Shown: positions 1 through 5,970 of the stretch, in pieces
Layout: the number at the start of each line of letters is the position of its first letter
How positions within the stretch are numbered: position 1 is the stretch's first letter
Origin: a bacterium
Lineage (GTDB): Bacteria > Chloroflexota > Chloroflexia > Thermomicrobiales > UBA6265
Reading direction: 5' to 3'
Length of the DNA stretch: 10,251 bases
Assembly: GCA_029977305.1 (NCBI GenBank)
Contig: JAPOLF010000065.1
Span: 1-10,251, forward strand
Notes under the pieces: generated by a model
What the model was told of the DNA's origin: nothing
Databases searched by the model: none
Seen by the model: only the letters and a program-made list of their open reading frames with translations
Made by a program: the position numbers and the translations under genes

Positions 1-461
1 AAGGGTATGTCGACGGGGTATACCTTTTGATGGAGCGCCCGTTCTCCGTAGGTGATCGGATTCGGGTGAAGGATTCGGAGGGTATCGTCGAGGCGGTCAA
101 TCTGCGCACGGTGACACTGCGGACTGATGACGCAGGCGATGTGATTGTGCCGAACATGTTGGTGTTCAGCGACGTGATCGCCAATCGGACAACCTCCCCG
201 ATCCGCTCGGCAGTGATCGAGATCACGGAGATCGATCTGTCCCCGGTGGAGGCGGTGGAGCGCCTGGAACCGGCCATCGCGGGGATTCCCGGGATCGCCG
301 GGAGCATCAGGATCGACCATGTGGAACAAGGTCCTGCTGGCGTGACGGTGGGCATCTTCGTGCCATACACGCCGGGGTTCAGCGTGCTTGCGCCACTGAC
401 ACAGCATCTGTCTGTGGCGTTTCCCGGGTCGAAAGTTTCTGCGAAACGGCAGACGCTGTGA
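1..461 (+). CDS. MscS-family mechanosensitive ion channel, C-terminal part (5' truncated by window edge)
   Basis: The reading frame is open from base 3 with no stop upstream, so the gene starts outside the window and the TTG/ATG pair at 27-32 is internal. About 152 residues are visible. They begin at the end of the pore-lining helix and continue into the MscS beta domain: ERPFSVGDRIRV, then EGIVEAVNLRTVTLRT, then VIVPNMLVF. This is the usual order PF-x-VGD-x-I, G-x-VE, LR-x-T-x-LRT, PN. The remaining ~90 residues fit the alpha/beta C-terminal domain that lines the cytoplasmic vestibule. Family knowledge: these inner-membrane channels open under membrane tension and release solutes during hypo-osmotic shock. 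The transmembrane helices lie outside the window, so the subfamily (small MscS or larger MscK/YnaI type) cannot be judged. The stop overlaps the nadD start as GTGA, which suggests coupled translation. Confidence 0.88.
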   Translation, partial: GYVDGVYLLMERPFSVGDRIRVKDSEGIVEAVNLRTVTLRTDDAGDVIVPNMLVFSDVIANRTTSPIRSAVIEITEIDLSPVEAVERLEPAIAGIPGIAGSIRIDHVEQGPAGVTVGIFVPYTPGFSVLAPLTQHLSVAFPGSKVSAKRQTL

Positions 462-1072
462 GCGATCGGATGCGGCTCGGGGTGTTCGGCGGGACGTTTG
501 ATCCGGTGCATCTCGGACATTTGGTGTCGGCGTCGGAGATGCGTGAAGCGTGTCGCCTTGACCAAGTGTGGTGGGTGCCTGCAGGCTCTCCTCCGCACAA
601 ACCGGGGGTCGCGGTCTCCTCGGATGCAGATCGGTTGGCCATGCTCCGGTTGGCACTCGAAGACGATCCCGGTGCTGTGGTGAGCACGGCCGATCTCGGG
701 AGGGTCGGACCGTCCTACACCGTGGATTTGCTGCGACGGATCCGCGCCGAGCAAGCGGATGCTGATCTCGTGTTCCTGATGGGGGGTGACTCCCTGCGCG
801 ATCTTCCGACCTGGCATGACCCGCAGGGGATCCTCGAGATCGCGACACTCGCAGTGGCGAGGCGGCCCGGAGTGTCAGTGGATCTCGATGCGGTGTGCCG
901 AGCGGTTCCCAATGCGGCAGGCCGCACCCAGATCGTCGATGTCCCATTGATCGGCATCTCGGCCACGGACATCCGGGGACGGGTGCGCAGCGGGCGCACG
1001 ATCCGGCATCTGGTGCCTGCCGCGGTTGAGGCCTACATCCGCGCGAATAGACTGTATCTCGTCAGCGACTAG
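458..1072 (+). CDS. nadD: Nicotinate-nucleotide adenylyltransferase NadD
   Basis: This cytoplasmic enzyme joins ATP and nicotinate mononucleotide to give deamido-NAD+ and PPi, the adenylation step of bacterial NAD synthesis. The 204-residue protein has the normal family length. The nucleotidyltransferase signature GGTFDPVHLGH is at residues 11-21, with the HxGH motif (H18, H21) that binds the ATP phosphates. The second motif, ISATDIR (the family's ISSTxIR), is at 167-173, and VPAAVEAYIRANRLY near the end matches the usual C-terminus (V-x-x-YI-x-x-x-LY). The GTG start at 458 is chosen because it overlaps the upstream stop as GTGA. An ATG at 470 is an alternative that would remove four residues and leave all motifs intact. 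Neither start has a strong Shine-Dalgarno sequence, consistent with coupling to the channel gene. The gene is often found beside rsfS (ybeB), which is absent here. Its stop overlaps that of the convergent aminotransferase. Confidence 0.97.
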   Translation: MSDRMRLGVFGGTFDPVHLGHLVSASEMREACRLDQVWWVPAGSPPHKPGVAVSSDADRLAMLRLALEDDPGAVVSTADLGRVGPSYTVDLLRRIRAEQADADLVFLMGGDSLRDLPTWHDPQGILEIATLAVARRPGVSVDLDAVCRAVPNAAGRTQIVDVPLIGISATDIRGRVRSGRTIRHLVPAAVEAYIRANRLYLVSD

Positions 1073-2424
1073 GCGAGTCCGCGTTCGCTGGCGATCTCGT
1101 TGATGGAGAGCGTGGCAACCCGGCAGGCCTCGTCGAGGTCATCGCGCGTGCTGATGAGGGATGGAGCGATCTCCAGCGCCGTGCCGATCGCGCTGACGAT
1201 GACGCCGTGCTGCCGCATGCGTTGGACGATGGCGCGGACGTGTTCCTCCCCAAGCGGAGCGCGGGTGCGCTTGTCGGCGGTGAAGTCGATGGCAAGCCAC
1301 ATGCCGATGCCGCGCACCTCGCCGACGATTGGATGGCCTCCAACCGCCTCCTGCAGGGAGTCGAGGAAGTATGCGCCGTTGATCCTCCCCTGCTCGATCA
1401 ACCCTTCGCGCATCTTGATGGTGATCACGGTGTTGGCGGCGGCGGCACACGCTGGGTGGCCGCTGAAGGTGTGCACGTGGCGGAAGACCGGAAGGGCGTC
1501 GATGATCTCGGGGCGGACTGCCACGGCGCCCATCGGCAGGTAGCCAGCCGTCATCGCCTTGGCCATGGTGAGCAAATCAGGTTTGATGCCGAGGCGATTG
1601 CTGGCAAACCAATCTCCGGTGCGGCCGAAACCGCAGATGACCTCGTCGATGATCAGCAGCACGCCATAGCGATCACAGATCTCGCGGACGCGATCGAAGT
1701 AGCCGTCGGGAGGGATCTGCACACCGTTGGCCTGCATCACCGGTTCGGCGATGAACGCGGCGACGAGGTCAGGGCCCTGATGGAGGATCTCTTTCTCGAG
1801 ATACTCCGCACAGAACTCGCCGTATGCGGCGGTGTCCATGTTGAAGGGGTTGCGGTAGCACATCGGACCCGGGATCTGGGAATAGCCGGGCATGCCGGGT
1901 TCGGAGATGTGGCGGGTGCCGAGCCAGTCGGTCGCGCCAATCGCCCCCATGGTCGCGCCGTGATACGCGTTCCAGCGGGAGATGATCTTGAAGGCGCGCG
2001 GCTTATTGGTGGTGATCTGGTAGTGCTTGGCGATCTTGAGCGCGGATTCGACTGCCTCCGATCCGTCGTTCGCGAAGTAGAGCTTGGTGAGATCGTTCGG
2101 GGTGAGTTCGGCGATACGCGTGGCGAGCTCGATGGTGGGCGGAGCGATGTTGGAGGCGGTGCCCGCGTAATGGAGCGTGGACAACTGGCGCTTGACGGCG
2201 TCGGCGATTTCCCGATTCCCATAGCCGAGGGAGTTCGCCCGGGTGACCGCGCTGATCATGTCGAGGTAGCGGCGCCCGGTATGATCCTCGAGATGCACGC
2301 CTTCACCACGCACGAAGATGTTCGCCCCGCCTGCCTCGAGATCTGCGGTGGGGATCAAGGTGAAGATGACGTGGTCCAGGGCCTGTTGCTCGAGCTGGCG
2401 ACGCGAGTCACTGATCTCCGTCAT
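1069..2424 (-). CDS. Class III PLP-dependent aminotransferase (omega-transaminase type)
   Basis: The 451-residue protein is a complete fold-type I, class III transaminase. ANDGSEAVESALKIAK is the phosphate-binding region, and NAYHGATMGA carries the YHG that stacks on the cofactor. LLIIDEVICGFGRTG contains D260, which pairs with the pyridine nitrogen. TMAKAMTAGYLPMGAV contains K289, the lysine that forms the Schiff base with PLP. HTFSGHPACAAAA is the segment contributed by the second subunit. The overall pattern, including PMCYRNPF, resembles taurine-pyruvate and other omega-amino acid:pyruvate transaminases, but the amine donor cannot be read from sequence. The ATG start is secure because AAGGAGG sits six bases upstream. 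That site lies inside the preceding small gene, whose end overlaps this start by 17 bases, so the genes are probably one transcript. The protein should be cytoplasmic: no signal peptide is visible. Other members of the class act on GABA, ornithine or DAPA, and a role in polyamine or sugar-amine breakdown is equally possible. Confidence 0.95.
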   Translation of the reverse strand: MTEISDSRRQLEQQALDHVIFTLIPTADLEAGGANIFVRGEGVHLEDHTGRRYLDMISAVTRANSLGYGNREIADAVKRQLSTLHYAGTASNIAPPTIELATRIAELTPNDLTKLYFANDGSEAVESALKIAKHYQITTNKPRAFKIISRWNAYHGATMGAIGATDWLGTRHISEPGMPGYSQIPGPMCYRNPFNMDTAAYGEFCAEYLEKEILHQGPDLVAAFIAEPVMQANGVQIPPDGYFDRVREICDRYGVLLIIDEVICGFGRTGDWFASNRLGIKPDLLTMAKAMTAGYLPMGAVAVRPEIIDALPVFRHVHTFSGHPACAAAANTVITIKMREGLIEQGRINGAYFLDSLQEAVGGHPIVGEVRGIGMWLAIDFTADKRTRAPLGEEHVRAIVQRMRQHGVIVSAIGTALEIAPSLISTRDDLDEACRVATLSINEIASERGLA

Positions 2425-2680
2425 CGAGGGCCTCCTTGGTGGTGGCGATCAACAGCTGTGCCATCTCGGTGTGTTCCGGCCGATATGGGGCGAGTATCCG
2501 CATCCGGTTCATGATCGCCGAGGCGATGGCGGTCGCCGTGTCGATCCTGATCTCCACGGGAGCGTACCGAAGTTCGACGAGATGATCGCCCCGCTGGTTC
2601 GGGACGGCAACGAAGCGCCAATTGCACACGGGCCCGGATCGGAGTCGCCATCGATGCGAACCGTCCATCCAGGTGACCAC
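2408..2680 (-). CDS. Small protein of unknown function between sulfatase and aminotransferase (possible frameshifted N-terminus)
   Basis: I do not recognise this protein. The open frame gives 90 residues from a GTG at 2680. An in-frame ATG at 2668 has AGGAG about eleven bases upstream and is an alternative. The C-terminal two thirds look truly coding: a strand-rich part (WRFVAVPNQRGDHLVELRY) followed by a mixed and helical part (TATAIASAIMNRM, then HTEMAQLLIATTKEAL). No signal peptide, membrane helix or metal motif is visible. Its stop lies 17 bases inside the aminotransferase gene. The first ~17 residues (HRWRLRS, three CGA codons) look less natural. A different frame starting with ATG at 2715, which overlaps the sulfatase stop as ATGA, reads more convincingly there. 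A -1 shift near 2629-2635 would give a fused product of about 102 residues. The gene may therefore be intact and short, frameshifted by mutation or base-calling error, or recoded. Confidence 0.6.
   Translation of the reverse strand: MVTWMDGSHRWRLRSGPVCNWRFVAVPNQRGDHLVELRYAPVEIRIDTATAIASAIMNRMRILAPYRPEHTEMAQLLIATTKEALDDGDQ
2431..2437 (-). promoter_or_regulatory. Shine-Dalgarno site of the aminotransferase
   Basis: On the minus strand this reads AAGGAGG, a near-perfect anti-SD match, six bases before the ATG at 2424-2422. It fixes the aminotransferase start and lies within the coding end of the upstream small gene. Strong initiation here would allow independent loading of ribosomes even if translation of the small gene is interrupted. 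Confidence 0.85.
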
Positions 2681-2715
2681 TCCTGCGCCACGATCCGCGC
2701 AACCAGGACATTCAT
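2629..2715 (-). other. Alternative N-terminal reading frame of the small gene, up to a G GGC CCG heptamer
   Basis: An ATG at 2715-2713 overlaps the sulfatase TGA as ATGA, the usual arrangement for coupled genes. The frame begins MNVLVARIVAQEWSPGW and runs through RIDGDSDPGP, then continues into unconvincing Ser/Arg/Pro-rich sequence and stops at 2509. At 2635-2629 the minus strand reads G GGC CCG in this frame, which has the X XXY YYZ form of a -1 slip site. A slip there leads directly into the frame of the 2408-2680 gene at VCNWRF. No strong Shine-Dalgarno precedes the ATG. The frame is observed; its translation is inferred. Confidence 0.4.
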
Positions 2716-4295
2716 GGACTCGATAACGGGAACTCGACGATCTGGTCCTCTAGATCGCGGCACGATGCACCGGAGCACGCTGCGAGGTCGTTGGTGAGTT
2801 GGGTGAGTTGCGCAACCGCCTCCGGTGACAGGTCCGCGGCACGGTTGTCGAGGGCAAAGGGATCGGTCACCAAATCGTAGTACTCGATCTCGTCAGTTTG
2901 ATAGATCGCAAACATGAAGGTCTCGCCGCGCAGGGCAACGAATGGTGGCAAGGCCACTTGAGAGAGCTTCGCCGTCGGCGTTCCCGAAGCGGACACGTCT
3001 TTGGCTTTGCCGGGCTTGCCCCCCTTCTTCACGCGCTCGCCCGGATCCTCAAATTGTTCGATGAGGATCTGATGCCGCGTCGGCTCGGTGGCGCCGAGGA
3101 GGATGCCACCGAGGTCGCGACCGTCGACGAAGGCGGGTGGCCGCACGCCAACCCACCCGAGGAACGTCGGCAGAAGATCGATGTTCGCTGCAAGGGCTTC
3201 AGACTCCACCCCTGCTGGAATGCCAGGGCCGACGACGATCATCGGGACATTCACCGATTCGTCGTAGGGGGTCACCTTGCCGAACGGCACGCGGTGCTCT
3301 CCATAGTGGAATCCGTTGTCGGAGGTGAAGAGCAGGTACGTCGACTCGAGGCGGCCGGTGTCTTCGAGGGTGTCCACCACCTGCTGGACCATCTCGTTGA
3401 CCGCCATGAGGGATTCGAGGCGATTGGTCTGGATGGCTTCGATATCCGCGCCGGTGGCATCGTCAATCTTTGGCAGTGCACGAACCCAGAGGGGTTTGTC
3501 GCTGATGTCATCCTCGTTGTAGGAGGGCGAGAGCGGCACCGCTGGGCCGGCGTAGGTGCCGATATGTCGCGCGGCGGGCTCGGATGGGGAGTGAGGGGCA
3601 TAAGGGGTCAGCATCAGGAAGACAGGTTGATCGGCAGGAGCACTGGTGAGGAAGGAGATGGCGAAGTCGCGCAGGACATCGGTGGAATAGTCCTGCGCCC
3701 CGTCGCCGAAATGGACAATCTCGCCGTTGACGTTCAGGTCGTAGTCATGGAAAAACATCTCGCGGTCAACCGAGGCGTGGGCAGCCCAGTCATCCCAACC
3801 GGGTGGGACATAGTCGTCGGGCATCGACATCGGGTAGCCGTTGAGATACTTGCCGAAGAGTCCAGTGCGATATCCGGCGTCATGGAGCATCGTGGCGGCG
3901 GTATCCGACTCTCGGCCGAGACGGTGGAAGGCTTCGAATCCCCCACTCCCGCCCGGTTCGCCGCGATTCCACAGCACCCCATGGTTGTGGGCGTATTGGC
4001 CACGCAGCAGGGAAGACCGGGACGGGCAGCAGAGCGGCGTCGTGACGAAGTACTGGTTGAGCGTGGTGCCTCGCGCTTGCAGCTCTTGCACGGCCGGCAT
4101 GATGGGAAGAGCGGCCTCGAGGAGAGGCCAATCGAGGTCATCCAGCATGATGACGACAATGTTGGGAGTTTCGGGTGCGGCGACGGCCAGGCGGTGAGGC
4201 GACCACACCAGCGGGACAACCAAGAGCAGGATGACCAGCACCGACCACGCGGCAACGCGATGATCTGGCGTTCGATCAGGGCGAGGTGATGGCAT
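2712..4295 (-). CDS. Exported type I (formylglycine) sulfatase, N-acetylglucosamine-6-sulfatase-like
   Basis: This hydrolase should remove sulfate from a sulfated sugar or related ester outside the cytoplasmic membrane. The 527-residue protein starts with a Sec-type signal peptide: Arg-containing n-region, hydrophobic core near residues 16-31, and a likely cleavage after AVA around residue 39-40. Metal-binding D52 and D53 lie in IVVIMLDDLDW. The sulfatase signature CCPSR has C89 as the residue converted to formylglycine, followed by LLRGQYAHNHG. H235 in LTPYAPHSP, D326-N327 in TSDNGFHYGEHR and K340 in FGKVTPYDE complete the active site. The closing CSGASC pair resembles the C-terminal disulfide of GNS-like enzymes. 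A Lys/Gly-rich insert lies near residues 420-440. The ATG at 4295 is chosen because AGGA sits six bases upstream and the signal peptide follows. The frame is open far upstream only because it runs antisense to secD. Activity needs a formylglycine-generating enzyme, which is not encoded in this window. The true substrate is unknown. Confidence 0.95.
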   Translation of the reverse strand: MPSPRPDRTPDHRVAAWSVLVILLLVVPLVWSPHRLAVAAPETPNIVVIMLDDLDWPLLEAALPIMPAVQELQARGTTLNQYFVTTPLCCPSRSSLLRGQYAHNHGVLWNRGEPGGSGGFEAFHRLGRESDTAATMLHDAGYRTGLFGKYLNGYPMSMPDDYVPPGWDDWAAHASVDREMFFHDYDLNVNGEIVHFGDGAQDYSTDVLRDFAISFLTSAPADQPVFLMLTPYAPHSPSEPAARHIGTYAGPAVPLSPSYNEDDISDKPLWVRALPKIDDATGADIEAIQTNRLESLMAVNEMVQQVVDTLEDTGRLESTYLLFTSDNGFHYGEHRVPFGKVTPYDESVNVPMIVVGPGIPAGVESEALAANIDLLPTFLGWVGVRPPAFVDGRDLGGILLGATEPTRHQILIEQFEDPGERVKKGGKPGKAKDVSASGTPTAKLSQVALPPFVALRGETFMFAIYQTDEIEYYDLVTDPFALDNRAADLSPEAVAQLTQLTNDLAACSGASCRDLEDQIVEFPLSSP

Positions 4296-4332
4296 CGGTG
4301 GTCCTACGGTCGTTGCGGTGGCTGATGCGTTG

Positions 4333-4341
4333 AGCGTAGCA
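4333..4341 (-). promoter_or_regulatory. Candidate extended -10 element for the sulfatase operon
   Basis: On the minus strand this reads TGCTACGCT, an extended -10 (TGn followed by TACGCT), about 40 bases upstream of the sulfatase ATG. I see no good -35 hexamer at 16-18 bases. A 7-bp inverted repeat, CGGTGGC at 4316-4322 and GCCACCG at 4349-4355, brackets the element and could be an operator. The call rests on motif reading only. Confidence 0.3.
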
Positions 4342-4421
4342 GGGATGTGCCACCGAAGCACCGTCGGGGAACTCGCGCGGCGGGCAGCGGCCGCGTCGCC
4401 GCTCCCTGACATGTGCGGCGT

Positions 4422-4451
4422 TTGACCGGGCTTCTCTGGGTTCCCTATACT
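4422..4451 (+). promoter_or_regulatory. Sigma70-type promoter for secDF
   Basis: TTGACC (4422-4427) and TATACT (4446-4451) are separated by 18 bases. Each hexamer differs from the consensus by one base. This is the best promoter match I found in the window, and it lies in the divergent gap between the sulfatase and secD. Transcription should begin near 4457-4459, giving a leader of about 90 bases before secD. Confidence 0.65.
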
Positions 4452-4510
4452 CCCGCGGTGCCAGCCAATCTTCCGGCTGTGCGTTGACCAGCAACGAGTC
4501 GGGCGGATCG

Positions 4511-4542
4511 CTCGGCTACGGGCGTCGCGCCCGAGGGTGGAG
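4511..4542 (+). promoter_or_regulatory. secD leader hairpin and ribosome binding site
   Basis: CGGGCG (4519-4524) and CGCCCG (4528-4533) form a perfect 6-bp stem with a TCG loop. It ends only two bases before a purine-rich site, GGTGGAG at 4536-4542, whose GGAG is five bases from the GTG start of secD. CTCGG at 4511-4515 could instead pair with CCGAG at 4532-4536. The structure is close enough to the binding site to affect initiation, but no regulator is evident. Confidence 0.45.
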
Positions 4543-4547
4543 TACCC

Positions 4548-5954
4548 GTGCGACATCGACCTTGGGTAACGTTCGCGCTGGTCATGGCGCTGGCAATTGT
4601 CGCCACGTGGGTGGCGTTGCCGACCAACATCCTCGACATCAACGGATTCAAGGCGGCGCACCCGGTTCGCGAAGGGCTGGACCTGCAGGGCGGCCTCCAG
4701 GTCGTGCTGGAAGCTCAACCGCTGGCAGGCAAGCAGGTGGACAGCGAGACGCTCGAAGGCACGAAGTCTACCTTGGAGCGGCGTGTCAACGGCTTGGGCG
4801 TGAGCGAGCCGCTGGTGCAGGTCCGAGGGGACAACCAGATCATCGTGGAGCTGCCGGGGGTTGCCGATCCGCAGGAGGCGGTGAACGTCCTCCAGCAGAC
4901 AGCGCTGCTCGAAATCATCGATCCGCAAGGCCAGTACCTTCCTCCGGGGACACGGGTGAACACCTCGCTCGGCCCGGCGGAGGGAGATGCAGCGGCCACC
5001 CCGACAGCGGGTACCCCTGTGGCTGGAGGAACCGAGCCGTCGGTCGACGGTCCGGTGTTCGAAACGATTGTCAGCGGCGCGGATCTGAAAAACGCCTATC
5101 CGACCCAAGGCAATGGCGGACTTGGCAACGCGGTCGGATTTGAACTTCAAGGTGACGGCGCCAGCAGGTTCTACGACTACACGAGCACGCACATGGGCGA
5201 GCCGATGGCGATTGTCATCGACAAAACGGTGATCAGCACCCCCCGCATCAATGGCGCGATCTCGAACCAAGGGGTGATCGAGGGAAACTTCACGATCCAA
5301 GAAGTGCAGAACCTGGTCGTTCAATTGAAGGCCGGATCACTCGCGGTGCCGCTCGAAGTGGTCCAGAGTCGCACCGTTGGCCCGACGCTCGGGCAGGACT
5401 CGATTCAGCGAAGCCTCATCGCCGCCATTGTGGGGTTGGGGACGGTCGCGCTGTTCATGATCCTCTACTACCGGCTACCGGGGTTGCTGGCGGTGCTGGC
5501 GTTGCTCATCTACACGGCGATCGTTTTCGCGATCTTCAAGCTGCTGCCCGTGACCTTGACGCTGGCCGGCATTGCCGGGTTCATCTTGTCGATCGGCATG
5601 GCGGTTGACGCGAACGTGCTGATCTTCGCCCGCATCAAAGAAGAACTGCGGCAGGGACGCCCGACAGCCCAGGCAGTGGACGCCGGATTCAGCCACGCAT
5701 GGCCCTCGATCCGTGACTCCAACGTCTCGACGATGATCACGACGCTGATTCTTTATTTCTTCGGCAACTACACCGGGACGTCCATCATCACCGGCTTCGC
5801 GCTGACGCTGTTCATCGGCGTGGTGGTCAGCATGTTCACCGCGATCACCTGCACGCGCACCTTCATGCGGCTCTTGATGTCGAACAAGAACCTGCAGGCG
5901 AAGTGGCTCTTCGGCGTGAATCAGACGATCCAGTCGGCCGGCGCGGCCGATTAG
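4548..5954 (+). CDS. secD: Protein translocase subunit SecD
   Basis: SecD pairs with SecF in the cytoplasmic membrane and uses the proton gradient to pull proteins through SecYEG after the SecA-driven steps. The 468-residue protein has an N-terminal membrane helix (about residues 7-24) followed by the family motif REGLDLQGGLQVVLE. The large external P1 domain comes next, and five C-terminal membrane segments begin near SIQRSLIAAIVGLG. The most conserved stretch, AGIAGFILSIGMAVDANV followed by LIFARIKEELR, holds the membrane Asp of the proton path. The DSNVSTMITTLILYFFG helix follows. An insert rich in Thr, Pro, Ala and Gly lies at about residues 132-168 inside P1. Such linkers occur in some Gram-positive-like and Chloroflexota SecD proteins. 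The GTG start is supported by GGTGGAG upstream and by the fit of the first helix. secF follows after 16 bases. No yajC, a common neighbour, lies directly upstream. Confidence 0.98.
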   Translation: MRHRPWVTFALVMALAIVATWVALPTNILDINGFKAAHPVREGLDLQGGLQVVLEAQPLAGKQVDSETLEGTKSTLERRVNGLGVSEPLVQVRGDNQIIVELPGVADPQEAVNVLQQTALLEIIDPQGQYLPPGTRVNTSLGPAEGDAAATPTAGTPVAGGTEPSVDGPVFETIVSGADLKNAYPTQGNGGLGNAVGFELQGDGASRFYDYTSTHMGEPMAIVIDKTVISTPRINGAISNQGVIEGNFTIQEVQNLVVQLKAGSLAVPLEVVQSRTVGPTLGQDSIQRSLIAAIVGLGTVALFMILYYRLPGLLAVLALLIYTAIVFAIFKLLPVTLTLAGIAGFILSIGMAVDANVLIFARIKEELRQGRPTAQAVDAGFSHAWPSIRDSNVSTMITTLILYFFGNYTGTSIITGFALTLFIGVVVSMFTAITCTRTFMRLLMSNKNLQAKWLFGVNQTIQSAGAAD

Positions 5955-5970
5955 GCGAGGGAGAAGCACG

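Noticed and set aside
27..32. TTG/ATG pair as the true start of the channel gene
   Set aside because: The frame is open upstream to base 3 and encodes residues (VDGVYLL) that continue the MscS pore-to-beta-domain segment, so the start lies before the window.
1207..2514. Long plus-strand open frame of 435 codons opposite the aminotransferase
   Set aside because: The minus strand encodes all class III transaminase motifs. The plus product is Asp/Gly/Val/Arg-rich with no recognisable domain, a common antisense artefact in GC-rich genes.
2421..2711. Third minus-strand frame of 96 codons across the small gene
   Set aside because: The product is dominated by Arg, Gly and His (SRGDQDRHGDRHRLGDH) and looks like out-of-frame reading of the real gene.
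2898..4289. Plus-strand open frame of 463 codons opposite the sulfatase
   Set aside because: It mirrors the sulfatase codons and gives an Arg/Gly/His/Val-rich product without motifs.
4296..5324. Upstream extension of the sulfatase frame to give an 870-residue protein
   Set aside because: The extension runs antisense to secD and its promoter. The signal peptide, ribosome site and family length place the start at 4295.
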